Assembly (NCBI GenBank): GCA_963969345.1
Contig: OZ017769.1
Coordinates: 10,729,725-10,793,724, forward strand
Length of the DNA: 64,000 nt
Reading direction: 5' to 3'
From: Turbatrix aceti
Taxonomy: Eukaryota; Nematoda; Chromadorea; Rhabditida; Panagrolaimidae
A program made the translations under genes and the position numbers. Shown here one piece after another: positions 1 to 12,327 of the stretch. Under the pieces are notes generated by a model, which saw only the letters and a list, made by a program, of their open reading frames with translations, made no database searches and had not been told where the DNA came from. Position 1 is the stretch's first letter. Every line of letters starts with the position of its first letter.

Positions 1-3000
1 TTCACAATTGCTCAGTCTGATAATAGACCTTCGGTATGCGTAATCAATTTTCTTAATGGCGGCAAGGTAATATACATGGATCACCTCAATCGACACGAAG
101 TTACGAACGCTGATCACCTTCAAGCCGTGCTGCTGACACTTGACATTGCAACGAATTCACCGCTCATTGTCAATCTCACGGATCGGGGATCTTCGCATTG
201 CTGTGAGTTTTTTTGGGTCTCTAAACGACTTTTTGATCTTGAAGCCAAATTTTTTTTTGTGGAATGTGATCGCTATTTCATTTCATTCGATTTCTTTTGT
301 TTCTACTGCGCGTTTTTAGAATTTCTAGTGTTCTAACAGAAAAAAATCGTACTGAGAACCGAATTTATGATTTTTAGGTGCTAACGATTTTTTTTCATTT
401 TGTGGGAGTTTGACGCGAAAATTAGTTTTTTGTGCTGAAAATATTTTTTGTTACAAGTTTATGTTTTTTTTACGTTTTTACTGTACTTTTAGATACCCCG
501 GTTCACCCCGATACCCCCCAGACCTTCGACCCATCTGCTCTTTGCACTTCCTATGATGAACCCGAACTTCACGCTCATGCCGACTTCAAAGTTCACGCTC
601 AACTTGTGGCTGCCCGTCTGCCCCGAGACGCTCTCCTCAACTCCGTCGTGAACTACCTCTGGTTCCGCGACAAGGTCATTGACGCAGCAAAGGCTGGCAT
701 ACTCATCGATGAGTGCGCGCTGGAACTCCGCAGAATCCCCTTCACTGCTGATGGCCACCAAAGTTTTGAGGAAAATGATTTTTGGACTGTCGCCAGGACG
801 CTCTCGAAAGTCAACTTCGATGGCAACAATCTCATCGCTCACATGATGACCCGTGTGATTGCATGCGTCGAAAAACAGGCGAGGAATTTGGTGCAGGTTC
901 CAAGGGCGGCTTTTAACTCGAATCTTGGCGACATGGATGAGGAGGAAGTCGAGGAACTTTTACGACCTGTTATTTGCAAGTCCATCATAGAATACACTCG
1001 AATTCTGAGTATTGATGTTCCGATGTCAATTGATCGGGTTACGCAGTTCAAGAGGAGGTTGGTTTTTATGATTTTTTTTCGTGGAATCCGTCAGTTATAA
1101 AGTTTTAAAGAGTAATAAAATAACGAACGAATAATGTTACTTCATTTTGCCCTGCGAAACCTGAAGTAATACAATAGTAAAAAATGATGTTATTTCACGT
1201 TAGCCAGAGCATCAAAAGTAATAAAATAACGGCAAAAAATGTTACTTTCTGTTAGCCTGCAACTTTAAAAGTAACAAAACGGCGTTCAAAAATGTTACTT
1301 TTAAACACAGCGCCTGAAACGTAATAAAATAGCGTTCAAAAAATGTTACTTTAATAAAAGAGCGCCTGAGAAGTAACAAAGTAACGTAGAAAATATTTCT
1401 TCCATCTTAACCTATTAATGGGCGTAACATACAGTAGCCTTTTTCAGCATGGACAAGAACATCTGTTTGTTGGCAAGTGCCTTCAACCAAATTCACGCCC
1501 GCGCCGAGCTGTATCCGTCTACCGTGGCCTTGTACAATACTATAATGGCTTTTTCGGATCTTCGGGGTTTCAAGAAACTTCGATCGTAAGATTTTTTAAA
1601 AATATTTTTGTACATTCATGCCACTGTAATTTTTTAGATTTATCGTCACAGCTGAATTTTACACACCGAATCCGGATCCAGCTCCTCCGAGTTTCTTATC
1701 ACTTTATCCAGAGACTGAACTCTACAGTATCCCTGCAGTTGTTCCACCCGATGTTCCGGGAGCCCAGCTGGAAGAATTGGATCTTGGACCGCCGAATAGC
1801 GATCATCGGGAGCAGTTTGTTCACGTTTCCCAGCCAACTGAAGAAGGAGCAGTCCCAGAAGTGCGTTCGGATTCTGAAAAGCTGGGCATCGACGTCTGGG
1901 ACGAAAGTGAGAGCAGCGATGAGGAAGTTGAAATCGAGGGCGACCTAAAGGCGGAATTGGGCGAACAAAAAGTGGCTGAGACATCTGGAGTCATCCCCTA
2001 CGCTTCGGCTTCTGGCGACACGCTCCATTGCGTCCGTCTGGTTGAAGCCAAGCCAGGTAACGAAGGTCAGGTGAAAGTTGTTCAAGACGAAGTCGGCGAC
2101 GACGAAGTGCTTTCCATCGGGGAAGACTCGGATTGGACCGAAGAAGAGGAGGAAGAACTCACGCCCGAGCAGGAATGTCAACTGGAATTGCGCCTCAAAG
2201 GATTCCACGAAAAATTGAAGATTACGTCCTTTCACCGCAATTTCTACCTCGGTGATGAGAACGACAAAATGGAAACAGAAGAAATTGTTTCCAGTGCATC
2301 GACGCTCTCTGAGCCTTCTGAATCCTGGGATGTTGTTGATGGGGATTCTGGATTGAAGAACAGGCCATCCTACCGTCACCCGACCCACTTCCTCAACAGC
2401 CAGCAGCTCGAAGACACGTTCAATCGCCTGCTCCAGGGCCACGAAGAACTCGAAGATTTGGTCGACGACGAAGCCATCGAAAAGGCTTTCGAAGCGAACA
2501 AAGCGATTCTCGCGAAGCAGAAAAGACGCGGTGAGAGCGAAGTCATCGCACGCACCAATCCCTGGCCACCTGCTCCGGATGAGGATGAAAAGGAGTCCGA
2601 CGGCGACGAAAACAGCGCGTGTCCTTTTCCTCCCCCGAATTACGGGCAACATCGAGTTTGCAATTTTGATTGGATTTCGAAACAGCCTACAAAAAGAATT
2701 GCATCTGGAAAGGGTCTTCGAAACACTCAGAAGGCACTGAGAAGTCCACGAGCTTTCGAGGTCGATGACCTCTTCGGTGACACTGAAGACATCGAAGATT
2801 CTGAAACCGTGGTTTCTGATCCACCGGAGAAAAGATTCAAGCAGGCTGAGGTGGATTTGGACTCGTCGTCGTCTTCTTCGAGCTTGGAAGGCGAGGACGT
2901 AACCAAGAAGTTATCCACTGAAGTTGAAAAAGTCCCGATGGCGGCGTACTCGACTTCTTTGACGTACACCGAAGTCCTGCAATCACTGATGTACGGCCGT

Positions 3001-4292
3001 GAGTGGTCCAACGCGCGCAGGCGGGGCTTGACGGATAACTTTGCCAATGGACTGGATGAGTTGTCGGCGCTGTTTTCCAGTCGGGAAGCTGCCTGGGATT
3101 CGGAGTTGGATTCTGATATCGATGACTGGGATTCTGAGAATTATGTTGCTCCTGGAGGTGATGAGATTGTAATTGGTGAGAAAGAGGTGCTTTTTTTTTA
3201 TATTTTCTGTTTCTCAAATTTGCAATGTTTTATTAAATGTAACATTTTTATGAACAAAATTTTTTTCCTATTTGCAAAACATATTTCTTTTTCTAACGAT
3301 TTTTTAAATTAGAAAAATCAAAAAAAATTGTTTGTTTCTGTCGAAAAAAATTTTGTGGAAATGAAAAATAGTTTTTATGGAGTATCTTTTTAGCTCTCGA
3401 CAGTCAGAAATCCAGACAATCCTGTGATCATCGATTTGAATCAGGATGTTCCTCTGGCCTATGACCAGCTTTCGGTACGTCGCTCCATTTCTACATAAAA
3501 ATTGTGCTAACTCTTTTAAAAAAATTTTAGACGACTCAAAATGCCGCGGAGCAAAGCGAGGGAATCTTGGACCTCACAGAAGACGATTTTGTGGCCCAAC
3601 AGAATTCCGAGACCGAATCAGATTTTCGTGAAGAATGGAACGAAGGCCTGGACTTTTATCAGCCCGGCCTTATTGCCTCGAAGGTTTGCAACAGTTTTCA
3701 ACCAAATGACATCCAGAAAATTAATTACTACAAATTTCAGCGCTGGACAACCGTCAATCTTCTCTCTGAAATGTACCGTACCGGTGCTTTTGTCCGAAAG
3801 TCGCGGCGAGAGCGCAACTGCGAGCAACACTTTTACAAATCGTATACCAACTCTACAGTACTCTCAACGCTTTTGTCTGCCGTCGAACGAGCCCTGGATT
3901 ACAATCGTCGACTGCGACGACGAGCATGGGAACGACTGAAGGCTTCCGGCAATCGGGCAACGACTTTTATTTCAAGTCCACCGGACGATGATCTGGAAAG
4001 TTCCGGCAAAGAAATTCTTTTTCTCGTGAAGCCGATCCCGCCTAAACCTTCAAAGCCGGTCGTTGAGATGTTTTCGAAGAAGGATGTCGCCGAACTCGAC
4101 TCGCCCAAACACATTTTCGAATATCTCTCTCGTAAGCTGAAAAATCCACCGAAACTGCTTCTGGAAGGTAAATACGATTATGAAGTTATGGCTTTTCTTC
4201 CCGCGAAACTGGACGCTATCATGGATCCGGTGAAGCCGAAGCTCGATGAAGAGGGTCGAAAACTGGTCATGAAACAGTTCCGGGAGCGGTAG
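1..4292 (+). CDS. Large acidic protein of unknown function, 5' end outside the window
   Basis: Six exons fit with consistent splice phases: <1-202, 493-1057, 1448-1585, 1638-3186, 3394-3474 and 3531-4292, with a TAG stop at 4290-4292. Together they give about 1,098 residues and the frame is open at the left edge. The first exons encode a globular-looking, mildly hydrophobic segment. The 1.5-kb exon encodes a low-complexity acidic region with runs of D and E, a poly-Ser stretch near 2865-2885 and many SD/SE pairs, which resembles a nuclear phosphoprotein tail. The last exon has a basic Arg-rich patch (RRLRRRAW near 3910) and ends in a charged helix. I do not recognise the family. Nuclear location is an inference from composition only. 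Intron 2 (1058-1447) carries a minisatellite. Confidence 0.75.
1100..1405. repeat. Intronic minisatellite of about five imperfect units
   Basis: Units of roughly 60 bases are repeated. Each contains a pair such as AAGTAATAAAATA followed some 20 bases later by ATGTTACTT, so each unit is itself an inverted repeat (AAGTAAC against GTTACTT). A GCGCCTGA-like linker recurs between the later units. The block lies inside an intron of the gene at 1-4292. Confidence 0.7.
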
Positions 4293-4514
4293 GGAATGTT
4301 CTGTTGTTTATTGGGTTTTTTACATGTTTGTGAAGTTGTTTTACGGTATTAAAGTTCTTTGCTTCAGTGTAACAAAATCTGAGATTTGAGAAATTTCTTT
4401 GTTTTCAAAGACAAAAACAACTTCTGCAAGGCATTCATCCAAACGCAATTTACAGTGAAAATTGACAGACAATCAGGAAATAAACAGTTTACAGAAAAAG
4501 ATTTTAAGAGATTT

Positions 4515-5612
4515 TTATACATTAATTTTTATCAGACGCATAATGTCGTCATGCAGACCGAAAAAGGGACGCGGGCAAACTTTTTTGTGGGCCCGGAAGC
4601 AGTCGTTTGTTTGGCAGTTGGCGTCGCACTTCGAACAAGTTTGGAATTTGATATTGGACGAGGGTTTCGAGCAGTTGACGTCGTCCCCGGTTCGCAGACA
4701 GATTGGGCACAGGTGCTGGCAGAAATGTGGCATCGGTAAGTAGCGGAAACATTTTGGGCAAACTGAATTTTTCTAAAAAACAAATTTTAAAATTCCAGCT
4801 TTTTCAATGCATTTTTAACTCACGTTTTTGTCTTCCTTGGAAATCGGAGCGAATTTACGAACATTTGAGTCGTAAACCACAAGACAAGGGAATTTCTGCG
4901 TGTCACAGAAACCGGCATTCGTCAGAATGACCCGGAGCGAGGTGTCCAAGATAATAAAAATATCCTGATCGTAGCTCGGCAAATGAATCATGCGATTGAT
5001 GTCGGCAAGTGCCAGTGGAAATCGGGTGTTCCTATGAAATTTGGCTTGTGACCAAAGCGCAGTGGTCAATTTGTGGTATCTGCCTTCAAATTCTGTTGAC
5101 ACATACTTCATCCAGTTAGAACAAGCAGCTGCGTGGAAGAAATTCATTTTTACTGGGACAGTTTTGAAGTCGTCAGCGTATCTTTTCATGTGCTGTGCCA
5201 CCAGTTTCAGGGTTCCGACTCTGGTGCCAAATTGGCGTCCCAGGGGGCAAGATATTGGAGGTAGTTCCTTCAACTTGTCTTCGTAGTCGTGCTCGATGTT
5301 GGCGAGGCGTTCCATCCTCTCGCCTTCCAGTTTCTCGGTCAGCTTTTTCAGCCTCGCGTCGATGACAGCGTTTACTTTGTCCACCTGAGCCAGTCGTTCT
5401 ACGTTGTACGTCTCGAGCAGTTTTCGTCGTTTGATGAGAACGGCCATCTTCTCGGTAAGCGACGCGTATACTTCAGATTCCGGATTAACGGTTGTCATTT
5501 GGCCTGAAAATACATATTTTCATATATCAGCACGTATCAAAAACCTGCACTTACCATAGAGGTCCGCAATTGTGTCCTTAACGTTCTGGAGAGACGGAAC
5601 AAGCTTCGACAT
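4515..5612 (-). CDS. Coiled-coil / core / Cys-rich family member A
   Basis: Three exons read on the minus strand: 5612-5555 (58 nt), 5503-4824 (680 nt) and 4772-4515, giving 331 residues. The first exon starts MSKLVPSL and ends in a phase-1 intron. Residues about 20-105 are charged and heptad-like (probable coiled coil). The core holds NFFHAAACSNW, an FIILDTSLRVILTNAG strand pair and VVYDS. The last exon is a Cys/His module: CPKC, then HFCQ, CPICLRTGDD, CSKC, C, C-x3-H-x4-C. The third acceptor was chosen because only it keeps the CPKC frame. No signal peptide or membrane segment is visible. It is closest in layout to gene B, whose second exon has the same length. Function unknown; the Cys-rich end probably binds zinc. 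Confidence 0.85.
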
Positions 5613-6721
5613 TGCAGCGATCGGGAAAAAACAAAACAGAATTTCACAGAAAAGATACGATTCAACAAAAAACAGAAAAGGTATGGGATTGTTTTGCAGA
5701 AATCTCCAATAAAAAAGCCTGTGAAAGTTTTCGTTTCAGGATATGCAGGTACGGTATTTTTCTTAAAAACGCGCAGGCATGTGAATTCGAAAACAACAGC
5801 CTAGGTGTAGCCCATTTCGTAGTTCTGAACAGGAACCGAATTGGAACGGAACCGAAACAGACAACGCTGCATGCAAGCAAAAGCAGTTTAGTGACTAATC
5901 GTCGCAGCATTATGCTGGGTAACATAATTTATATTATACTTCGCCGACGACAGTTTTGTTCAATTCCCTTTTCCGCTGGCAAATCTATTTTTCGGCCCCT
6001 CCAAACCAGGGTGGCGAAGAGGGGATTCCCATGGGAGTCCCATGGGAAATATCCCGGGAATTATCCCGGGATTCCCATCTATCACGGGATAATTCCCCAC
6101 GGAATTTTGAAAATGCGCGATCCCGCCTAAAATATCACCGTTATTTTACGCAGGAGCGTGCTTTTTTCTTTCAAATTAGGTAAATGATTTTATTTTCATT
6201 GTTAATTTTATTACATTAATAAAATAAGTGTGTTTTTGGATATCTTTTTTGTATGAACATGTACTTTTTTAAACGTACCAAAAAATACCCCCGGGGACTC
6301 CCATGGGAATCCCATGGGATAATTCCCCTATTTCTAATTCCCATGGGAGTTTCGCCACCCTGCTCCAAACCCCCGAATCAAATCCAACAATTGTATGCGT
6401 CATTCATCGATAATCAACATCATCATCTCGCAAAGAGAAGAGAAAAAAGTGGTAGACGTAAATGTTCGGCAAGCAAAACATTTACGTCCGAAACAAAAAA
6501 AACAGTAGATGAATTAAAAAAAAAGACAACAAAATAGGATAAACTTGGAGATCGCAGAGTGCAAAGCACGCGCAGACAAAGAGGGGTGTGGTACGGAAAA
6601 TGTGGAACTCGCTGTCGAATGAGAAAGAGGGAAGAATTGAAATCGTCGACAGGAGCAGAGAGCGGGCATAGGTGCATGCCACCATCAGTCATTTGAAATT
6701 GTTTGCCGCTGCCTTGCCTTG
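5613..6721. other. Intergenic stretch between family gene A and hnRNP Q/R gene
   Basis: This holds the 5' flank of gene A and the 3' flank of the hnRNP gene. The only clear structure is the hAT-type MITE at 6007-6362. I see no convincing coding exon in the rest. Confidence 0.5.
6007..6362. mobile_element. hAT-type MITE with perfect 8-bp target duplication
   Basis: The ends are perfect 12-base inverted repeats, CAGGGTGGCGAA at 6007-6018 and TTCGCCACCCTG at 6351-6362. They are flanked on both sides by the same 8 bases, CTCCAAAC (5999-6006 and 6363-6370). The CAGGG-type end and the 8-bp duplication are the hallmarks of hAT elements. The 356-bp interior has no transposase and is packed with small palindromes such as CCCATGGG and CCCGGG, so it should fold strongly. 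Confidence 0.92.
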
Positions 6722-9700
6722 TCAATAGGAATTCATTGGGATGTCGGCTGTAAAGTCATCTGCACGACCGCCTCGCTTCGAAGCCGGGCCACCGCCTTGG
6801 CCGTCTCCGGGCCTCTTAGAACCACGTCCAGGTCCACCCCCACGGCCTCTCGGGTTGTTGCGGTTGCCACCGATGGGATTACCACCACCGCGAGCTCCCC
6901 CTCGTCCACCGCCACGGCTGTACTGCAAAAGAGAACGGAAGTAAGTATCAAGCAATGCGGCAGAAAGTCAACTCACACCAGGTCCACCGCGAGGAGCAGC
7001 ACCGCCATACGGTCCGCTGTAGTACGGGTCGGGAGGATAGGCGTAGGGATCGTAGGCTCCATAGGGTCCGTAAGTGTAGCCGGGGTACATGTCGTAGCTG
7101 GGTGGGTAGCCTTGTGGCGGGTAGTGTGGGTACTTCGGGGGACCGTAGCCACCAGCACCACCGACGCCGTTGGCACCACCACGCGGCGTACGTCCCTGTG
7201 GACCGTAGTAGTCACCGTAGCCGCCGGGTCCTTGGTTGCGGGGTCCACCGCCGCGGTTGGGGAAGCTTGGGCCGCGCTTTCCGGGGGTGAGAGCCGTCTT
7301 GGGCCGACGCTGCTTCTGGTCGCCCTGGGGCTTGGCGAGAGAGATCTCGACGTCGACGCCTTCGATTTGTTTGCCTTTCATGGCTTCCATGGCCTAAAAA
7401 AGGGAAAATAAGTCCTGATCAGAAAAAAATGGGTAACATACCTTGACGGCGTCATCGCGTTCCTTAAAGTGGACAAAAGCGTAGTCGCGGATCTTCTTGG
7501 TACGCTCAACTTCGCCGAACTCCTTAAAGAGTTCGTTGAGAGTTTCTTCGGTGACGCATTCTTTGAGATTCTTGACGTAGAGTACCTTGACGTGGGCCAT
7601 CGTCTCTTCATCCGGCTCGTCCTGCTGGTCAGCCCAGTCAACGACGAGTTCGCAGTTCCACGGACGAACTTTGAACGTCGAAATTCGTCTCTTCGCATCG
7701 GAGGCCGATTTGTGATCAGCAAAGTCGACGAAACAGAACCCACGATTCTTCTTGTTGTCTCCAGCATCGGGATTCACGTAGACAATAACGTCAGCGACAT
7801 TTTCTAAAATAAAAAAAGTTCAAGACACATTCAAAAACAATTTGTTTGCCTGAAAAAGTTAAAGCACACATTTTTTATCATTTTCCGATTAAGAAAGCAT
7901 TCGGATTTCGAATTTAATTACCACTTATTATCAACAATTTTCTTCCGTTCAATTTATTTATTCTGTATTATTATTTTTGATTTTTTTTCATTCTATCGAC
8001 TTTTGTGTAAAAAATTTGATACGACAAAAATTTACCTGCATGTTTTCGCATTTCGTCTAGAATCTCCTCTTTGGATTTGGATTTAGGAATGTTTCCGATA
8101 AATAGACGAGTGTTTGCAATCGAAACATTGACTTTGAGTTGTTTACCTGGTACAATTTCGTACCCATTGAACTAAAAAAAGAGATTCTTTTGTTTGTATG
8201 ACTTTGATCGTAAAAAAATGATAACAAAAATCGTTAGGGTCATCATATATGCCAGACACAAAAATGGCATTTTATAAAAATGACCCGTCAAATATCTCTC
8301 CTCTGTGTTGTGTGCCTCTCGGGCTAGAAACAAACAATCGAACACGAGAGCAATGAGAGAGCGAGATTATGCTGTCGTTGGAAGCATGTCGTAGTGGAAA
8401 AAACACCAGAAACAATGGTAGGTCAAAAAACAAAAACAAAAAATAGGCAGACAACCCTCCTCGCATGCTCTCGCTGAAAAAACACGAGGGCGAAAACAAA
8501 AACTGGTAAACCAACCTTCTTTGCGGCTTCGTTGGCGTGGTCGCGGTTGACGTAGACTAAAAACGCGTAGCCACGGGTCTTGCCGTTGAGAGCGTCCATC
8601 ATGACACGGAGATCCCAGATTTGTCCAACTTGTTCGAAAACTGGGATAAGAGCGTCTTCGTAGACGTCGCGTGGGATTTGGCCAATGTAGACCTGAAAAT
8701 TGGGCCGTTTAATACTTTATTTGACAAAACAATAGTTCCAATAGTGGTTTTTTGTAGCAAAGGTAGTCCAAAACGCAAAATTTTCGAGTCTTTAGATCAA
8801 TACAGAATCAAAACGAAACAAAAAACTTTTCCAACTAAAAAAAAGCAAAGCATTCAAATTTTTGACAACAACAAATTACCAAATGTACACCGTCTTTCAA
8901 CTACAATAGATTTAAAATGAAAAAACAAACAAACCTCGTGATCGTTTCCGGTCGGCTCCTTGACCAAGTGCTCAGGGCAGTGATACTTTCGCTGGCCAAC
9001 AGTGACCTCGAGATGGTAGCCCGTGCGCTCGACGATAGACTTGATGTCCTCGACCTTGGGTCCAGGAATGAGAGGCACAGACATCGATGCAGCAGGGCCC
9101 ATCGAACGCACGCGGTCCTTGAAGTTGCGCATCACAGCCATGAGAAACTGAGCACGGTTCTGGACGCCGTAAAGCTGGGAATCGGCAATTTCCTTGAGGA
9201 TAAACGTGGTCTGTTCGCCGGAAAAGGTAGAAAGCAAATCGATGGCGCGTTCGTCGAAATCGTCATCATCGAGTCCAAGCTCTACGATGAGGCCGGCAAG
9301 ACGACCGGCAACGTCGTTAGAGAGCTTCGTGGCTTGGAGTTTGCTGGTAAGAGAACTGACGCGATCGTCTGAGCCCTCACCTTCGCCTTCACCTTCACCC
9401 TCGCCTGCAGCTTGTTCTTCGCCCTCGACCTGAAGTGGGAAAAATCGATAAAAAAAGTGAAAATAATGTAACAAGGTTGTTAAAACTTAAAAAACATCTC
9501 GTGAGCTCTAGCAAGATAAAAAGAAACCTATGATAACCAAAAATAAGAAAATGAAAGCATAAAACAACCAAAACTAACAAAAACGTCATTTTTCGAGTAA
9601 AGATCGGTTTCTTCGTCCGTTTTCTTCGTCCTTGTCACATAAACTTTAAAAACTGGCTTCTATACCCCAAACCAATGATACAAATAATAAAAAACAACTT

Positions 9701-9804
9701 ACGACAGGTTTAACGTCGGATTCCTCCATCGCAGCGTCGCTGGCGGGCTTAATATCTGTTTCTGTGGTTTCAGACTTGACAGTGGTCATTTCGACGTCTG
9801 CCAT
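6722..9804 (-). CDS. SYNCRIP/HNRNPR: hnRNP Q/R-type RNA-binding protein (SYNCRIP family)
   Basis: Seven minus-strand exons fit in phase: 9804-9703, 9429-8935, 8692-8516, 8171-8036, 7803-7442, 7393-6977 and 6922-6722, giving 629 residues, close to the family length. An acidic N-terminal unit (residues about 35-165) is the domain typical of hnRNP Q/R. Three RRMs follow: RRM1 begins VYIGQI with RGYAFLVY, RRM2 has RLFIGNI with RGFCFVDF, RRM3 has VLYVKNL with DYAFVHFK. The tail is Gly/Tyr/Pro-rich and then RGG-rich, ending near KRPGD. Known family members bind mRNA in nucleus and cytoplasm and act in splicing, stability and translation. The two small acidic N-terminal exons contain EGEGEGEG simple repeats. 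Confidence 0.96.
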
Positions 9805-10702
9805 GCTACAAAAATCACTGGTTAGCAGGGTACTAAACCGTTGGTAACAAAAAATCGTACCAAAAATGGTCAAAAACACGCAAAACGGAAGTAAAACTAC
9901 AAAAAAAGCGGTGACAAGACAACAAAAACCGGGTAAAAGACAAACGCGGTGCAGAATAAAATCGAAAACGCGTCCACTTTTTTTCGCTTCGAAAATCTCA
10001 ATGCGCATGCGCACGCATTCCATTGTCTGTCATACGGTTTCCTATGCGAACGCGCGTTCGTCCGTCCGTCGCACTCCGCGGGATACGTTCAAATTGCTGC
10101 TTTCAAATGCGCTTCTTCGTTAACTTGCTTGCTTGTTAGCCGTTTCTGGATTGCTTGCTTGACCCCAAACTGACCATCGATCGATAGTGGTGTCTTCTTT
10201 TAGTGTTTGACGATTTGCAAGAACAGTGCAAGGGAAAACACGATGGGCGGGAGGTAGGGGTTCAAAACTGGGAAGGAAGGTCTCGCTTTTTTTGCAAAAT
10301 TACGGTAAAAAAGGATCCACTATATATTTGTTTTTGAATTTTTGTAATTGTCAGTTTGCACTCGCAAACAGGTGTTTCTGGTTCTTACCGTAATTGTTCT
10401 GTGGAATTTGTGCATTTTACTGTTTTTTTACGTCAAAAATGTTCCGGAATTTGTGCATTTTAGTGTTTTACGTCGAAAACGTCAAAAACCAGCGCGCTTT
10501 AGCGCGCTGGTTTTTACAGCGTTCAAAGCTAATGTTTTATCGAAAAAGCCTTTTCATCGTGCTCAAGTAGGCTTCGATGATCCGTACTCCATAACAAATA
10601 ATTTATTTCGGTCCCTGAAGTTTAAAAAAAATACATATAATAGCCTGCAATGGAGTACCCAAACCGTGGCATTTGGGGTGCGGAAGACAAAAAAATGAAC
10701 TG
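9805..10702. other. 5' flank of the hnRNP gene and 3' flank of family gene B
   Basis: No coding exon is convincing. The stretch near 9960-10080 is GC-richer (CGCATGCGCACGC, GAACGCGCGTTCG) and may be the promoter of the hnRNP gene. A perfect hairpin lies at 10484-10515. Confidence 0.45.
10484..10515. repeat. Perfect 15-bp hairpin
   Basis: The arms AAAAACCAGCGCGCT and AGCGCGCTGGTTTTT are exact inverted copies around a two-base loop. It lies 220 bases beyond the stop codon of gene B, in the 3' flank. As RNA either strand would form a very stable stem. Role unknown. Confidence 0.85.
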
Positions 10703-11826
10703 CTAAGCTTCAATACTTTTGATTAGCTCCACGATGTCATCATGAATCCGAGAAACAGGACGAGGACAGATTTCTTGATGAGCCCGGAAACACTCTTCGG
10801 TCTCACAAATGGTGTTGCACTTTGGACAAATTGCAAATTCGGATTCAATATCTGGTTTTGAGCATTCAATGTCGTCGCCGGTTCGCAGACAGATGAGGCA
10901 CTGACGCCGACGGTCACAGGAGTGCGGATATGGCTGGTAGAATAAACATTTTCGGCAAAATAATTTGCCCTAAAAATATATAATTTACGTTTATTTTTTT
11001 AAATATAAAAAATTAACGTAATTCAAATCCGACTGGAACTCACATTTTTGGTATCTTTTGGAATCGGGGAAAATTTGTGGGTACTGGGATCGTAAATTAC
11101 GAGATACGGAAAATCCTGTGTTTTACTGTACCCAGCGTTCGTCAGAATGACTCGAAGCGAGGGGTCCAGGATGACGAACAAATGTTTATCGTAGCCCGGC
11201 AGGTGAATGATACGGTCGATATTGGCCAGTGTCAGGGGGTAGTCAATATCGCTTGGAAGCTCGGCTTTCAACCACAATTCGTTGATCAAATCGTCGTATT
11301 GACCTTCAAAACTTGTGGATACGTATTTGCACCAATTAGAGCAAGCAGCCGCGTGGAAAAAGTTTTTTTCTTCCCGGAGAGTTTTGAAGTCGTCAGAATA
11401 TCTTTTCATGTGTTGGGCCACCAATTTGAGAGTTCCGACCCTGGTGCTGAATTCGCGTTCGATCGAACAGGTGATCGGAGGCAGATGCTTTGTCTTGTCC
11501 TCATAGGCGTCCTCGATCTTGGCCAGGCGCTGCTTTCTCTCGTCTTCCAGTTGGTCGATAACTTTTTTCAGCCTCGCGTCGATGTCTGCGTTGACGTCGT
11601 CGACTTCGGCGATCCGTCCCACGTTGTAGACCTCCAATTCATCTTTTCTGGCCAGAAGAGAATTTATTTCTCGGATATACGCGGCGTAAATCGGGGAATC
11701 GAGATCAAAGTTTGTCATTCGCCCTGAAATTTAATTTTTGTACACTTTCAAAAAAATCTGCTGCTTACCGTGAAGATCGGCAATTGCGTCTTTCACGTAT
11801 TGCAGAGATGGACCGAGCTTTGGCAT
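10703..11826 (-). CDS. Coiled-coil / core / Cys-rich family member B
   Basis: Exons 11826-11769 (58 nt), 11723-11044 (680 nt) and 10969-10703 (267 nt) encode 334 residues. The exon lengths and intron phases match gene A, and the first exon reads MPKLGPSLQ. The coiled-coil segment (about 20-105) ends at LPPIT. The core has NFFHAAACSNWCKY, YPLTLANIDRIIHLPGY, FVILDPSLRVILTNAG and LVIYD. The last exon has CRKC, HSCDRRRQCLICLRTGDD, CPKC, C, C-x3-H-x3-C and ends DDIVELIKSIEA. It is clearly a paralogue of gene A and looks intact. Probable zinc-binding protein of unknown role, with no secretion or membrane signal. Confidence 0.87.
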
Positions 11827-12327
11827 TGTTGTTTGGGATCTGGACTGCCGCAAAAGTTCAGGGAACGAACAAAATATAAAAATTGGTCAAAAAATGCAGG
11901 CAACATGCGAGCGCGCGTTCTGTCGCTGCCCCAAACTACGGATCGTATTACGGTTTTTTCTGTTACTGTTTTAGTCAAATGGAAACTTTTTGGTAAAAAA
12001 TGTTTATTTTGAACCGAAAACAAACAGTCACAATTTTTAATAAAAACTGACACTTTGGTGCGAGTTGACCAAATCCCACGAATAAAAATAAATTGTAGTC
12101 TACAATTTCTTTACCATTCAAACAGTTCAAGTGTACAAACGTGGGGTGAGATGGTATTGATGAATTATTTGGGATAGCAATACTAGGAGCACTTTAAATA
12201 AAAATAATAGGGGATGGGAGGGCATAAGACCACGCCAGAATCTCTCTGGCGCATATATTAATTTTTAAGGTCCCAAGCTCACGATGCTCCTTTCAGGCCA
12301 TTTGGGGGGGGGGAGGGTGTCAATAAG
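11827..12327. other. Intergenic stretch with a poly-G run
   Basis: AT-rich flank of gene B and 3' flank of the chromodomain-ankyrin gene. A run of ten G lies near 12304-12313. No gene is visible. Confidence 0.45.

Noticed and set aside
4516..4783. Alternative acceptor ATTCAG for the last exon of gene A
   Set aside because: It puts the Cys module out of frame, while the TTTTTTAG acceptor at 4773 keeps CPKC and CPICLR in frame with exon 2.
6719..7411. Long plus-strand reading frames over the hnRNP gene
   Set aside because: They are antisense shadows of the Gly/Arg-rich exons, which are GC-rich and lack stops on both strands.
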